Source of the DNA: Tragulus kanchil
Lineage: Eukaryota; Chordata; Mammalia; Artiodactyla; Tragulidae
NCBI GenBank assembly: GCA_022376925.1
Contig: JAIOJX010000004.1
Location: forward strand, 6,200,001-6,264,000
Length of the DNA stretch: 64,000 nt
Reading direction: 5' to 3'
This document shows positions 11,403 through 22,722 of this stretch, piece after piece. Each line of letters opens with the position of its first letter. Within the stretch, counting starts at the first letter, position 1. Position numbers and translations under genes: made by a program. A model generated the notes under the pieces. The model made no database searches, was not told the DNA's origin, and worked only from the letters and a program-made list of their open reading frames with translations.

Positions 11403-13529
11403 GCCAAATAGCTCACAGCCAAACAGTGACAATAAAGAAGTTCAAGATGGGATACCGACTGTGGGCATGGGTAGATAATTCTCCCACCTTCCAGTGCTCT
11501 GGCACTTGCATGGTAAGGGGCGGTGGAATGGGATTTCTTTAGGAGGTGCTAGACACTTTTAAACAGCTAGAAGCTGCATGCATATAACATCACCCACTGC
11601 CTGTAATCTCAAGCATGTTTACAAGCTTTGAAAGTATTATAATCGTAAAGACCAGCTGAGCATAGCTCTCCACAGTCCAATCAATTCACTGGCAAGGATT
11701 TGTGTGGTGCCTGGGAGAGGGCACACATTGGCCTCCAGGCCAAAAAAGGACACAGGGAGTGATTATTTTGATATGTTAGCTGTTTGCTGATTCATCATTG
11801 ATTGCCTTCCTACTAATTGTAAGAGCCATCTTGCCTACCAGTCACAGCGGCAGGTAGTGGAAGAGAGAATGGCTGAGTCCAGAGAACTGGGGACTCCACT
11901 TGACAAAAAGCCTTTGAAATACAAGGTGCCAATCTGAGACAAGTGTGATCCTGTCAGGCTAAAATGTGAGGCTGTTTTGGTAAGAAGTTTGGTGAGTCCA
12001 ATTCTGGTTACAGGCAGAAGCCCCTGAAGCTCCCTCCTAAGAGAGAGTCAGAAGTTATGAACCAAGGACCACAATTAAAAATCTTTGCACAATTCTGGGA
12101 TTCTTACAAGTTTTGTTAATTCCTGTATGTGTCCACATAGCAATTAGCACATTCATCCTTACAGAAAGGCTTTTTTTTGTAGTAGGAAAAACTGGAGAAG
12201 CAACAAATTATTAAGGAGAGGTTAGATTGAGGAGAGAGTGATAGCTATTGATACTTGAAGAGAATCAGCTGGGAAGGACTGGAATAGAGCATAAGGGACT
12301 AGTTTACATTCGAGACGGATCACTGAGTGTGAACTGTGGAAAGTGCTGGGTGGAATCCTCTGACAATGAGATTACACATTGTGCCCTCAGGCCTCAGTGG
12401 AGTCAGTGTTTTTTTCTTCCCTCAGCTTCTTACATGAGTTTCCTGAAGTTAACAACCCGGGGCCTTTCAAAACAGCTTGCCAAATAGCTCACAGCCAAAC
12501 AGTGACAATAAAGAAGTTCAAGATGGGATACCGACTGTGGGCATGGGTAGATAATTCTCCCACCTTCCAGTGCTCTGGCACTTGCATGGTAAGGGGCGGT
12601 GGAATGGGATTTCTTTAGGAGGTGCTAGACACTTTTAAACAGCTAGAAGCTGCATGCATATAACATCACCCACTGCCTGTAATCTCAAGCATGTTTACAA
12701 GCTTTGAAAGTATTATAATCGTAAAGACCAGCTGAGCATAGCTCTCCACAGTCCAATCAATTCACTGGCAAGGATTTGTGTGGTGCCTGGGAGAGGGCAC
12801 ACATTGGCCTCCAGGCCAAAAAAGGACACAGGGAGTGATTATTTTGATATGTTAGCTGTTTGCTGATTCATCATTGATTGCCTTCCTACTAATTGTAAGA
12901 GCCATCTTGCCTACCAGTCACAGCGGCAGGTAGTGGAAGAGAGAATGGCTGAGTCCAGAGAACTGGGGACTCCACTTGACAAAAAGCCTTTGAAATACAA
13001 GGTGCCAATCTGAGACAAGTGTGATCCTGTCAGGCTAAAATGTGAGGCTGTTTTGGTAAGAAGTTTGGTGAGTCCAATTCTGGTTACAGGCAGAAGCCCC
13101 TGAAGCTCCCTCCTAAGAGAGAGTCAGAAGTTATGAACCAAGGACCACAATTAAAAATCTTTGCACAATTCTGGGATTCTTACAAGTTTTGTTAATTCCT
13201 GTATGTGTCCACATAGCAATTAGCACATTCATCCTTACAGAAAGGCTTTTTTTTTTTGTAGTAGGAAAAACTGGAGAAGCAACAAATTATTAAGGAGAGG
13301 TTAGATTGAGGAGAGAGTGATAGCTATTGATACTTGAAGAGAATCAGCTGGGAAGGACTGGAATAGAGCATAAGGGACTAGTTTACATTCGAGACGGATC
13401 ACTGAGTGTGAACTGTGGAAAGTGCTGGGTGGAATCCTCTGACAATGAGATTACACATTGTGCCCTCAGGCCTCAGTGGAGTCAGTGTCTTTTTCTTTTC
13501 CTGATACCGTGGTAAGGGGTTTGAAGGAG
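9600..13529. other. Low-repeat unique DNA, present partly in two copies
   Basis: Apart from the SINE copy at 10316-10525 I see no repeat family here. After removing D4 and D5 second copies it is about 1.7 kb of unique sequence. The largest open frames (127 codons minus at 9725-10108; 127 codons plus at 9987-10370) overlap each other antisense. The plus one runs into the SINE. I see no known domain or splice-bounded exon, so no gene is called. Confidence 0.55.
11338..13490. repeat. Tandem duplication D5 (about 1075 bp)
   Basis: Copies at 11338-12411 and 12414-13490, offset 1076-1079. The units meet in a T-rich tract (TTTTTTTCTTCCCTCAG). The T run at 12172 versus 13249 differs in length, otherwise near-identical. 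Overlaps D4 by about 65 bp. Confidence 0.9.
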
Positions 13530-13777
13530 GGTTGAAGGAGGGATGGATTAGGAATTTGGGATTAGTATATGCAAATTATTGTGTATAGAATGAATAAACA
13601 ACAAAGTCCTCCCACATAGCACAGGGAACCATATTCAATATCCTGTGATAAGCCATAATGGAAAAGAATATGAAGAAGAATGTATGTATATATATAAATG
13701 AATCACTTTACTGTAAAGCAGAAGTTAATGCAACATTGTGAATCAACTATACTTCAGTAAAATACATTAAAAAAAGA
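13530..13777 (+). mobile_element. L1 3' end, sense strand
   Basis: GGGATTAGTATATGCAAATT, CACATAGCACAGGGAACCAT, TGAATCACTTTACTGTAAAG and AATCAACTATACTTCAGTAA end in an A-rich tail at 13777. These are the conserved last 250 bp of older mammalian L1 elements. 5'-truncated, single copy. Confidence 0.8.
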
Positions 13778-13849
13778 TGAGCCTGGCTAGAATTTCAGAG
13801 AGAAGGTCAGGGCATACACAGCAGGAAAGTGCACGTCTATGTGTTATGT

Positions 13850-14345
13850 GATTGGCTTAGGGTGGAAATTCTTAGAGTGTAGTCTGGGGACACTTTGACA
13901 TGGGGAGTCAAAACTGTTTTCTTTATTTGCCTTTTTCACTCATTCCCTTATGAATGTACAGTTGAATTTTCCACAGGCAATATGGCTTATGATGTTGCAA
14001 CAGACTGAATAAAGAAGCAGATATGAATCCAGCTGTCTTCTATTAAGCCAGACATTGAAGAGATTTGCAAAAAAGTGAAACAGTCCCATGCTTGCGAGTG
14101 TTTTTGTTTGTGCACGCTTTGGGAAATGTAGTTACTTTTCATGAAAATAAATTATTTTTGTTCATGGGCTTATTGTTCAGTTGTATTTCAATAAATAATT
14201 CTTTTTAGTTCTCAATTTGAATTTCTCATTCAGTACAGTTGATAGATATAACCTACATAAACTAAGCTCTTTCAGATCTTCGATGATTTCAGAGAGTGTA
14301 AAGGAGTCCTGGGATCAAAAATCCTGTGGTCTGGTATTATGTGAA
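13850..14345. mobile_element. hAT-Charlie-like DNA transposon remnant (copy 15063-15424)
   Basis: Segments such as CAACAGACTGAATAAAGAAG, CAGATATGAATCCAGCTGTC and CCAGACATTGAAGAGATTTG, then GAGTGTAAAGGAGTCCTGGG, match my recollection of a Charlie-group hAT 3' region. The left part (TAGTCTGGGGACACTTTGAC) looks like an eroded terminal area. No transposase frame is preserved. Family name is from memory of the consensus and should be checked. Confidence 0.5.
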
Positions 14346-16115
14346 AGTGAAGTACAGCTAGACACTGTACTTCCAGAGAAGTGAGAGGATCTTTTAGATG
14401 CAACTGTGTGTTGGCTTCAGTGCTTCCAGGTAGAGGGTAGCCAGACTCCTGTCTTTGGCCCTTGTTGAGATTGTAGGACTTGGTAGGTTTACGTGCATCA
14501 TCATGTAAATCCAGCTTGTACATCTGGAAGTTCTCAGTTCACATACGGTTGAAACCTAGCTTGGAGGATTTGAGCATGACCTTGCTAGCATGTGAAGTGA
14601 ATGCAATTGTGTGGTAATTTGAACATTCTTTGGCATTGCTCTTCTTTGGGATTGGAATGAAAACTGACCTTTGGCAGTCCTGAGGCCACTGCTGAGTTTT
14701 CCAAATTTGCTGGCATATTGAGTATAGCATTTAACAGCGTTAGCTTTTAGGATGTGAAATGGCTCAACTGGAATTCCATCACCTCCACTAGCTTTGTTTG
14801 TGGTGATGCTTCCTAAGGTCCAGTTGACTTCACACACCAGGGTGTCTGGCTCTAGGTGAGTGATCACACCATCATGGTTATCCAGGTCATTAAGATCTTT
14901 TTTGTACAGTTCTGTGAATTCTTTCTGCCTCCTCTTAATATCTTCTGCTTCTGCTAGGTCCATGCTGTTTCTGTCCTTTATTGTGCCCATCTTTGCATGA
15001 AATATTCCTTGGTATCTCTAATTTTCTTGAAGAGATTTTTTCTAGCTTTCATTCTTGTTTCCTGGCTTATGATGTTGCAACAGACTGAATAAAGAAGCAG
15101 ATATGAATCCAGCTGTCTTCTATTAAGCCAGACATTGAAGAGATTTGCAAAAAGTGAAACAGTCCCATGCTTGCAGTGTTTTTGTTTGTGCACGCTTTGG
15201 GAAATGTAGTTACTTTTCATGAAAATAAATTATTTTTGTTCATGGGCTTATTGTTCAGTTGTATTTCAATAAATAATTCTTTTTAGTTCTCAATTTGAAT
15301 TTCTCATTCAGTACAGTTGATAGATATAACCTACATAAACTAAGCTCTTTCAGATCTTCGATGATTTCAGAGAGTGTAAAGGAGTCCTGGGATCAAAAAT
15401 CCTGTGGTCTGGTATTATGTGAAAGTGAAGTACAGCTAGACACTGTACTTCCAGAGAAGTGAGAGGATCTTTTAGATGCAACTGTGTGTTGGCTTCAGTG
15501 CTTCCAGGTAGAGGGTAGCCAGACTCCTGTCTTTGGCCCTTGTTGAGATTGTAGGACTTGGTAGGTTTACGTGCATCATCATGTAAATCCAGCTTGTACA
15601 TCTGGAAGTTCTCAGTTCACATACGGTTGAAACCTAGCTTGGAGGATTTGAGCATGACCTTGCTAGCATGTGAAGTGAATGCAATTGTGTGGTAATTTGA
15701 ACATTCTTTGGCATTGCTCTTCTTTGGGATTGGAATGAAAACTGACCTTTGGCAGTCCTGAGGCCACTGCTGAGTTTTCCAAATTTGCTGGCATATTGAG
15801 TATAGCATTTAACAGCGTTAGCTTTTAGGATGTGAAATGGCTCAACTGGAATTCCATCACCTCCACTAGCTTTGTTTGTGGTGATGCTTCCTAAGGTCCA
15901 GTTGACTTCACACACCAGGGTGTCTGGCTCTAGGTGAGTGATCACACCATCATGGTTATCCAGGTCATTAAGATCTTTTTTGTACAGTTCTGTGAATTCT
16001 TTCTGCCTCCTCTTAATATCTTCTGCTTCTGCTAGGTCCATGCTGTTTCTGTCCTTTATTGTGCCCATCTTTGCATGAAATATTCCCTTGGTATCTCTAA
16101 TTTTCTTGAAGAGAT
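13983..16115. repeat. Tandem duplication D6 (about 1053 bp)
   Basis: Copies at 13983-15036 and 15063-16115, offset 1079-1080. The 26-bp filler 15037-15062 begins TTTTCTAGCTTTCATTCTTG. The copies differ by single-base length changes (AAAAAAGTG versus AAAAAGTG, CTTGCGAG versus CTTGCAG). Breakpoints fall in the hAT remnant on the left and in BovB on the right. Confidence 0.9.
14346..14509. other. Unassigned segment between hAT remnant and BovB (copy 15425-15588)
   Basis: The 3' part of the minus-strand BovB stops at about 14510, in mid reverse transcriptase, and is followed by about 165 bp that matches neither BovB nor the hAT remnant as far as I can tell. It reads through in frame with BovB for about 83 codons (14272-14523), which is probably chance. 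Possibly a deletion scar. Confidence 0.4.
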
Positions 16116-16405
16116 CTCTAGTCTTTCCCATTCTATTATTTCCTCTATTTCTTTGCATTGTTCACTGAGGAAGGCTTTACTATCTCTCCTTGCTCTTCCC
16201 TGGAACTCTGCACTCAGTTGGGTGTATCTTTCCCTTTCTCTTTTGCCTTTTGCTTCTCTTATTTTCTCAATTATTTGTAAGGCCCCCTCAGACAACAATT
16301 TTGCCTTTTTTGCATTTCTTTTTCTTGGGGATGGTTTTGATCTCTTGTCTCCTGTATAGTATTATGAACCTCTGTCCATAGTTCTTTAGGACCTCTGTCT
16401 ATAGG
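14510..16405 (-). mobile_element. BovB (RTE) LINE internal fragment
   Basis: Minus-strand translation gives BovB ORF2 sequence between endonuclease and reverse transcriptase. From upstream to downstream it contains REAKGKRERERYTQL, MGTIKDRNSMDLAEAED, NHDGVITHLEPDTL and SVFIPIPKKSNAKECSN. Both ends are missing: no 3' tail on the left and no endonuclease on the right. D6 duplicates the left part and D7 the right part. True length is about 0.8 kb. Confidence 0.88.
15634..16298 (-). pseudogene. BovB ORF2 fragment (linker to early RT domain)
   Basis: BovB ORF2 encodes an endonuclease-reverse transcriptase of roughly a thousand residues that retrotransposes by target-primed reverse transcription and also mobilises Bov SINEs. 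Here two overlapping minus frames (16056-16298, then 15634-16158) together cover an uncharacterised linker and the first RT motifs (TTNKASGGDGIPVE, then a PIPKK motif). A frameshift near 16090-16150 separates them. The catalytic Asp-Asp motif lies beyond the truncated end. A second copy of the left part is at 14556-14990. Automated annotation often mislabels such frames as a craniofacial development protein-like gene; this is transposon debris. Confidence 0.85.
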
Positions 16406-16595
16406 TGCAAAGTGAACAGCTCTTACTGCCTTTCCTGTTCTCACTTGCTGCCTGGGAGATCTTAAGGCAGAGTCTTCCTCTATCCCTTAGTTGAAATCTT
16501 TATTTGGATTCCTCCACTGGAGGGGCATGGTAAGGCATCTTAGTCTTTGGGGTATGGCACTGCACTGTGTTTATGCCCATGAGCTTCTGTATTAA
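16406..16595. other. Unassigned sequence left of the SINE (copy 17569-17758)
   Basis: Between the last recognisable BovB sequence and the SINE target site I see no known family. It may be diverged BovB. Nothing coding is visible. Confidence 0.4.
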
Positions 16596-16884
16596 CAATC
16601 CCAGTTTGGTTTTTTTTCTCTTTCCCCCACCATGCCTCTTTTCCTTTATATTTATTTTCATCCATCTTTTTATTCTTTGGCATGTGTGGGCCTCCCATTG
16701 CAGTGGCCTGTCTCACCGGCTCTGGGCACATGCACTCTAGAGTGCTTACTTGCAATTGGACATATTGGTCTAGCCACTCCTTGGCACATGGATCTTCCCA
16801 GGCCAGGGTTTGAACCAGTGCCCCTTGCATTGCAAGGCATACTCTTTACCCACTGGACCACCAGGGAAGCCCCAATCCCAGTTT
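16596..16884 (-). mobile_element. CHR-like SINE, older copy, 12-bp TSD (copy 17759-18047)
   Basis: Direct repeat CAATCCCAGTTT at 16596-16607 and 16873-16884 bounds a minus-strand element at 16608-16872. The tRNA-like head GGCTTCCCTGGTGGTCCAGT is clear, but most CpGs have decayed: the B box reads GGTTCAAACCC-like on minus and the palindrome region reads GGGCACATGCAC. The C-rich tail is largely gone (T-rich CTCTTTCCCCCACC on plus), marking an older or different subfamily. The right TSD overlaps the 3' target site of the adjacent L1. Confidence 0.82.
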
Positions 16885-16997
16885 TTATTTTTATTTATTT
16901 ATTTATGTATTTATTTTTTATTCTTTATTTTAAAGGTTTTACAGAGTTTTGTTGTTCACAGACATGCATGTTCCCGGATCAGTCATATGCATACCCA

Positions 16998-17040
16998 TGG
17001 TCCCCACCCCCCCAGTTCCCCCCATCCACCCCTCCAGACC
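16998..17040 (-). other. G-rich tract in L1 3' UTR (copy 18161-18203)
   Basis: The plus strand reads CCCCACCCCCCCAGTTCCCC and continues C-rich to 17036, so the L1 sense strand has at least four runs of three or more G with short loops, fitting a G-quadruplex pattern. A polypurine, G4-capable tract in the 3' UTR is a known feature of mammalian L1. Folding itself is inferred. Confidence 0.7.
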
Positions 17041-18361
17041 TTCGCCCCACGCCATTGTAAGCACTCCTGTTCCCTTAGCACAATGACACTAGCTATCTTT
17101 TCCACATATAACAGTATAGGTTTCCATGTTACTCCCTCCAAGCTTCCCCCTCCCTATTTCTTCCCCACAATGTTCCTATGCTCTGTCACTTTCCATGAGT
17201 TCCCTGCGTATGTTATCAAGATTGTCCTACTAGATTCCATATAGTTTGTCTCCCACCATCTTTTTTTGGTGAAGAGATCTCTAGTCTTTCCCATTCTATT
17301 ATTTCCTCTATTTCTTTGCATTGTTCACTGAGGAAGGCTTTACTATCTCTCCTTGCTCTTCCCTGGAACTCTGCACTCAGTTGGGTGTATCTTTCCCTTT
17401 CTCTTTTGCCTTTTGCTTCTCTTATTTTCTCAATTATTTGTAAGGCCCCCTCAGACAACAATTTTGCCTTTTTTGCATTTCTTTTTCTTGGGGATGGTTT
17501 TGATCTCTTGTCTCCTGTATAGTATTATGAACCTCTGTCCATAGTTCTTTAGGACCTCTGTCTATAGGTGCAAAGTGAACAGCTCTTACTGCCTTTCCTG
17601 TTCTCACTTGCTGCCTGGGAGATCTTAAGGCAGAGTCTTCCTCTATCCCTTAGTTGAAATCTTTATTTGGATTCCTCCGCTGGAGGGGAATGGTAAGACA
17701 TCTTAGTCTTTGGGGTATGGCACTGCACTGTGTTTATGCCCATGAGCTTCTGTATTAACAATCCCAGTTTGGTTTTTTTTCTCTTTCCCCCACCATGCCT
17801 CTTTTCCTTTATATTTATTTTCATCCATCTTTTTATTCTTTGGCATGTGTGGGCCTCCCATTGCAGTGGCCTGTCTCACCGGCTCTGGGCACATGCACTC
17901 TAGAGTGCTTACTTGCAATTGGACATATTGGTCTAGCCACTCCTTGGCACATGGATCCTCCCTGGCCAGGGTTTGAACCAGTGCCCCTTGCATTGCAAGG
18001 CATACTCTTTACCCACTGGACCACCAGGGAAGCCCCAATCCCAGTTTTTATTTTTATTTATTTATTTATGTATTTATTTTTTATTCTTTATTTTAAAGGT
18101 TTTACAGAGTTTTGTTGTTCACAGACATGCATGTTCCCGGATCAGTCATATGCATACCCATGGTCCCCACCCCCCCAGTTCCCCCCATCCACCCCTCCAG
18201 ACCATCGCCCCACGCCATTGTAAGCACTCCTGTTCCCTTAGCACAATGACACTAGCTATCTTTTCCACATATAACAGTATAGGTTTCCATGTTACTCCCT
18301 CCAAGCTTCCCCCTCCCTATTTCTTCCCCACAATGTTCCTATGTCTATGCTCTGTCACTTT

Positions 18362-20583
18362 TTCCATGAGTTCCCTGCGTATGTTATCAAGATTGTCCTA
18401 CTAGATTCCATATATGTGTGTTAGTATGTTGTATTTGTCTTTCTCTTTTTGACTTACTTCGCTTTTTATGATAGGTTCTAGAACCAGCCACTTCCTTAGG
18501 ATTGAGTCTTCTGCATTTCTTTTAACAGCTGAGTAGTATTCCATTATATACATGTACCAGAGCTTTTGGATCCATTCATTTGTCGATGGACATCTAGGTT
18601 GCTTCCATGATCTAGCTATTGTATAGAGAGCTGCAATGAACATTGGGGTACAGGTGCTTCTTTCAGATTTGATTTCATCAGGATATAAGCCTAATAGTGG
18701 GATTGCTCGGTCGTATGGTGCTTCTATTTTTAGTTTTTAAAGAAATCTCCAGACTGTCTTCCATAGAGGCTGTATCAATTTACATTCCCACCAGCAATGC
18801 AAGAGTGTTCCCTTTTCTCCGCACCCTCTCCAGCATTTATTGTCTGCAGATTTTTTGATGATGGCCATTCTGACAGGTGTGAGGTGGTATCTGATTGTAG
18901 TTTTAATTTGCATTTCTCTAATAATAAGTGAGGTTGAGAATTGTTTCATGTGCTTTTGGGCCATCTGTATGTCCTCTTTGGAGAGGTGTCTCTTTAGATC
19001 TTTTTCCCATTTTTTTTTTTTTTTTATTTGATTGGGTTGTTCATTTTCCCTGTGCTGAGTTGTCTGAGTTGCTTGTAGATTTTGGAGATTAATTCTTTGT
19101 CTGTTGTTTCATTTGCTATGATTTTCTCCCACTCTGTGGGGTGTCTGTTCAGCTTTTTTGTGATTTATTTTGCTGTACAAAAGCTTTTAAGTTTCACGAG
19201 GTCCCACATGTTCATTTTTCTTTTCAGTTCCACTATTTTAATTGGTGGGTCAGAGAAGATTTTGCTTTGATTGATGTCCTTGAGGGTTTTGCCTATATTC
19301 TCCTCCAAGAGTTTGATGGTTTCTGGTCTTACATTTAGGTCTTTAATCCATTTTGAGTTGATCTTAGTGTATGGTGTCAGGGAATGTTCCAACTTCATTT
19401 GTTTGCATGTAGCTGTCCAATTCTCCCAGCACCACTTGTTGAAGAGGCTGTCTTTGTCCCATTTATCCTATGTCTATGTTCCATGAGTTCCCTGCGTATG
19501 TTATCAAGATTGTCCTACTAGATTCCATATATGTGTGTTAGTATGTTGTATTTGTCTTTCTCTTTTTGACTTACTTCGCTTTTTATGATAGGTTCTAGAA
19601 CCAGCCACTTCCTTAGGATTGAGTCTTCTGCATTTCTTTTAACAGCTGAGTAGTATTCCATTATATACATGTACCAGAGCTTTTGGATCCATTCATTTGT
19701 CGATGGACATCTAGGTTGCTTCCATGATCTAGCTATTGTATAGAGAGCTGCAATGAACATTGGGGTACAGGTGCTTCTTTCAGATTTGATTTCATCAGGA
19801 TATAAGCCTAATAGTGGGATTGCTCGGTCGTATGGTGCTTCTATTTTTAGTTTTTAAAGAAATCTCCAGACTGTCTTCCATAGAGGCTGTATCAATTTAC
19901 ATTCCCACCAGCAATGCAGGAGTGTTCCCTTTTCTCCGCACCCTCTCCAGCATTTATTGTCTGCAGATTTTTTGATGATGGCCATTCTGACAGGTGTGAG
20001 GTGGTATCTGATTGTAGTTTTAATTTGCATTTCTCTAATAATAAGTGAGGTTGAGAATTGTTTCATGTGCTTTTGGGCCATCTGTATGTCCTCTTTGGAG
20101 AGGTGTCTCTTTAGATCTTTTTCCCATTTTTTTTTTTTTTTTATTTGATTGGGTTGTTCATTTTCCCTGTGCTGAGTTGTCTGAGTTGCTTGTAGATTTT
20201 GGAGATTAATTCTTTGTCTGTTGTTTCATTTGCTATGATTTTCTCCCACTCTGTGGGGTGTCTGTTCAGCTTTTTTGTGATTTATTTTGCTGTACAAAAG
20301 CTTTTAAGTTTCACGAGGTCCCACATGTTCATTTTTCTTTTCAGTTCCACTATTTTAATTGGTGGGTCAGAGAAGATTTTGCTTTGATTGATGTCCTTGA
20401 GGGTTTTGCCTATATTCTCCTCCAAGAGTTTGATGGTTTCTGGTCTTACATTTAGGTCTTTAATCCATTTTGAGTTGACCTTTGTGCATGGTGTCAGGGA
20501 ATGTTCCAACTTCATTTGTTTGCATGTAGCTGCCCAATTCTCCCAGCACCACTTGTTGAAGAGGCTGCTTTTGTCCCATTTTA
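18362..20583. repeat. Tandem duplication D8 (about 1105 bp)
   Basis: Copies at 18362-19465 and 19479-20583, offset 1117. The junction TCCTATGTCTATGTTCCATG resembles a shortened form of the left flank (CCTATGTCTATG at 18336-18347, then TTCCATGAG at 18362). The last 120 bp of copy 1 is more diverged (GATCTTAGTGTATGG versus GACCTTTGTGCATGG; GCTGTCTTTG versus GCTGCTTTTG) and partly resembles the other L1 at 32100, which suggests chimeric joining. Confidence 0.9.
18401..18964 (-). pseudogene. L1-A ORF2 C-terminal (Cys-rich) region, first copy
   Basis: Two frames, 18737-18964 (with [20 protein letters not shown]) and 18401-18643 (with WYMYIMEYYSAVKRNAED), are the C-terminal end of L1 ORF2p. The CxxC...HxxxxC-like Cys/His cluster is needed for retrotransposition and sits downstream of RT. 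A gap and frame change between the two at 18644-18736 shows a disabling indel. The duplicate lies at 19518-20081. Confidence 0.85.
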
Positions 20584-20920
20584 TACTTTCGCCTCCTTTG
20601 TTAAAAGTAAGGTACCCATAGGTGCGAGGGTTTATCTCTGAGTTCTCAATCTTGTTCCATTGGTCTATAGTCCTGTTTTTGTGCCAGTACCATACTGTCT
20701 TGATGACTGTTGCTTTGTAGTAGAGTCTGAAGTTAGGGAGGCTGATTCCTCCAGCTCTGTTTTTTTTTTTCCTCAGGATTGCTTTGGCTATTCGAGGTCT
20801 TTTGTGTTTCCATATGAACTGTGTTATTCTTTGGTCTAGTTCTGTGAAAAATGTCAATGGTAGTTGAATAGGTATTGCATTGAATCTGTAGATGCTATTT
20901 GGTAGTATGGTCATTTTCAC
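20282..20920 (-). pseudogene. L1-A ORF2 RT thumb and downstream region
   Basis: A 212-codon open stretch covers the end of the RT thumb into the region before the Cys cluster: [54 protein letters not shown] and [11 protein letters not shown] are standard ORF2p landmarks in order. Frame is lost on both sides by indels. Part is repeated at 21516-21973 through D9, where an A-run length change shifts the frame. Confidence 0.88.
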
Positions 20921-22590
20921 AGTATTGATTCTTCTGACCCAGGAACATAGACCATCTCTCCATCTTTTAAGTCTTCTTTAATTTCTCTCATGAGTGTCTT
21001 GTAATTTTCTGTGTACAGTTCTTTTGTTTCTTTGGGTAGGTTTATTCCTAGATATTTTATTCTTTTGGTTGCAATGGTGAAGGGGACTGCCTCTTTGATT
21101 TCGTTTTCTGATTTTTCATTGTTTGTGTATAGGAATGCCAGTGATTTCTGTGTGTTGACTTTGTATCCTGCGACTTTGCTGAATTCATTGACTAGCTCTA
21201 GTAGCTTTGTAATAGAGTCTTTGGGATTTTCTATGTACAATATCATGTCATCTGCAAAAAGAGAGAGCGTGAATTCTTCCTTTCCAATCTGGATTCCTTT
21301 GATTTCTTTCTCTTCTCTTATTGCTGTTGCTAGAACTTCCAGGACTCTGTTGAATAGTAGTAGTGAAAGAGGACAACCCTGTCTTGTTCCTGATCTTAGA
21401 GGGAATGCTTTCAGTTTTTCACCGTTGAGGATTATGTTCGCTGTGGGCTTCTCATATATGGCTTTCACTATGTTGAGATAGGTTCCTTCTATGCCCATTT
21501 TCTGAAGAGTTTTGATCATAAATGGATGTTGTGCTTTGTGTATGGGGTCAGGGAATGTTCCAACTTCATTTGTTTGCATGTAGCTGCCCAATTCTCCCAG
21601 CACCACTTGTTGAAGAGGCTGCTTTTGTCCCATTTTATACTTTCGCCTCCTTTGTTAAAAGTAAGGTACCCATAGGTGCGAGGGTTTATCTCTGAGTTCT
21701 CAATCTTGTTCCATTGGTCTATAGTCCTGTTTTTGTGCCAGTACCATACTGTCTTGATGACTGTTGCTTTGTAGTAGAGTCTGAAGTTAGGGAGGCTGAT
21801 TCCTCCAGCTCTGTTTTTTTTTTCCTCAGGATTGCTTTGGCTATTCGAGGTCTTTTGTGTTTCCATATGAACTGTGTTATTCTTTGGTCTAGTTCTGTGA
21901 AAAATGTCAATGGTAGTTGAATAGGTATTGCATTGAATCTGTAGATGCTATTTGGTAGTATGGTCATTTTCACAGTATTGATTCTTCTGACCCAGGAACA
22001 TAGACCATCTCTCCATCTTTTAAGTCTTCTTTAATTTCTCTCATGAGTGTCTTGTAATTTTCTGTGTACAGTTCTTTTGTTTCTTTGGGTAGGTTTATTC
22101 CTAGATATTTTATTCTTTTGGTTGCAATGGTGAAGGGGACTGCCTCTTTGATTTCGTTTTCTGATTTTTCATTGTTTGTGTATAGGAATGCCAGTGATTT
22201 CTGTGTGTTGACTTTGTATCCTGCGACTTTGCTGAATTCATTGACTAGCTCTAGTAGCTTTGTAATAGAGTCTTTGGGATTTTCTATGTACAATATCATG
22301 TCATCTGCAAAAAGAGAGAGCGTGAATTCTTCCTTTCCAATCTGGATTCCTTTGATTTCTTTCTCTTCTCTTATTGCTGTTGCTAGAACTTCCAGGACTA
22401 TGCTGAATAGTAGTGGTGAAAGTGGATACCCCTGTCTTGTTCCTGATCTTAGAGGGAATGCTTTCAGTTTTTCACCGTTGAGGATTATGTTCGCTGTGGG
22501 CTTCTCATATATGGCTTTCACTATGTTGAGATAGGTTCCTTCTATGCCCATTTTCTGAAGAGTTTTTATCATAAATGGGTGTTGCACTTT
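20481..22590. repeat. Tandem duplication D9 (about 1054 bp)
   Basis: Copies at 20481-21534 and 21535 to about 22590. The right end of copy 1 is diverged (GACTCTGTTGAATAGTAGTA and AGAGGACAACCC versus GACTATGCTGAATAGTAGTG and AGTGGATACCCC in copy 2). Copy 2 agrees better with the second L1 in this window. Tail-specific divergence fits low-quality or chimeric contig ends. Confidence 0.88.
21970..22587 (-). pseudogene. L1-A ORF2 reverse transcriptase palm (copy 20917-21537)
   Basis: A 205-codon stretch holds the RT palm: [20 protein letters not shown], then [20 protein letters not shown], then the catalytic box [15 protein letters not shown]. The FADD Asp pair that coordinates metal is intact. 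In the other copy the R-Q-G-C-P-L motif reads normally. The flanking frame breaks and the upstream stop show that the element is not autonomous. Confidence 0.9.
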
Positions 22591-22722
22591 GACGAAGCCT
22601 TTTCTGTATCTATTGAGATGATCATGTGATTTTTGTCTCTCAGTTTGTTGCTATGGTGTATCACATTGATTGATTTGCAGATATTGAAGAATCCTTGCAT
22701 GCCTGGGATGAACCCGACTTGA

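Larger units (their letters stand above)
16108..18414. repeat. Tandem duplication D7 (about 1140 bp)
   Basis: Copies at 16108-17243 and 17271-18414, offset 1163. The 27-bp filler 17244-17270 contains GTTTGTCTCCCACCATC. The unit spans BovB, a CHR-like SINE and the L1 3' UTR. Differences include GGATCTTCCCAGG (16792) versus GGATCCTCCCTGG (17955), GACCTTCGCC versus GACCATCGCC, and an extra TATGTC near 18341. Confidence 0.9.

Noticed and set aside
14556..16298. Minus-strand frames resembling database proteins named craniofacial development protein 2-like or endonuclease-RT
   Set aside because: These are BovB ORF2 fragments with truncation and frame breaks, not host genes.
20917..21633. 238-codon minus-strand open frame, the joint longest in the window
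   Set aside because: Its C-terminal 205 codons are L1 RT palm. Its N-terminal part comes from the D9 junction (the frame starts in sequence of the second copy), so the full frame is artificial.
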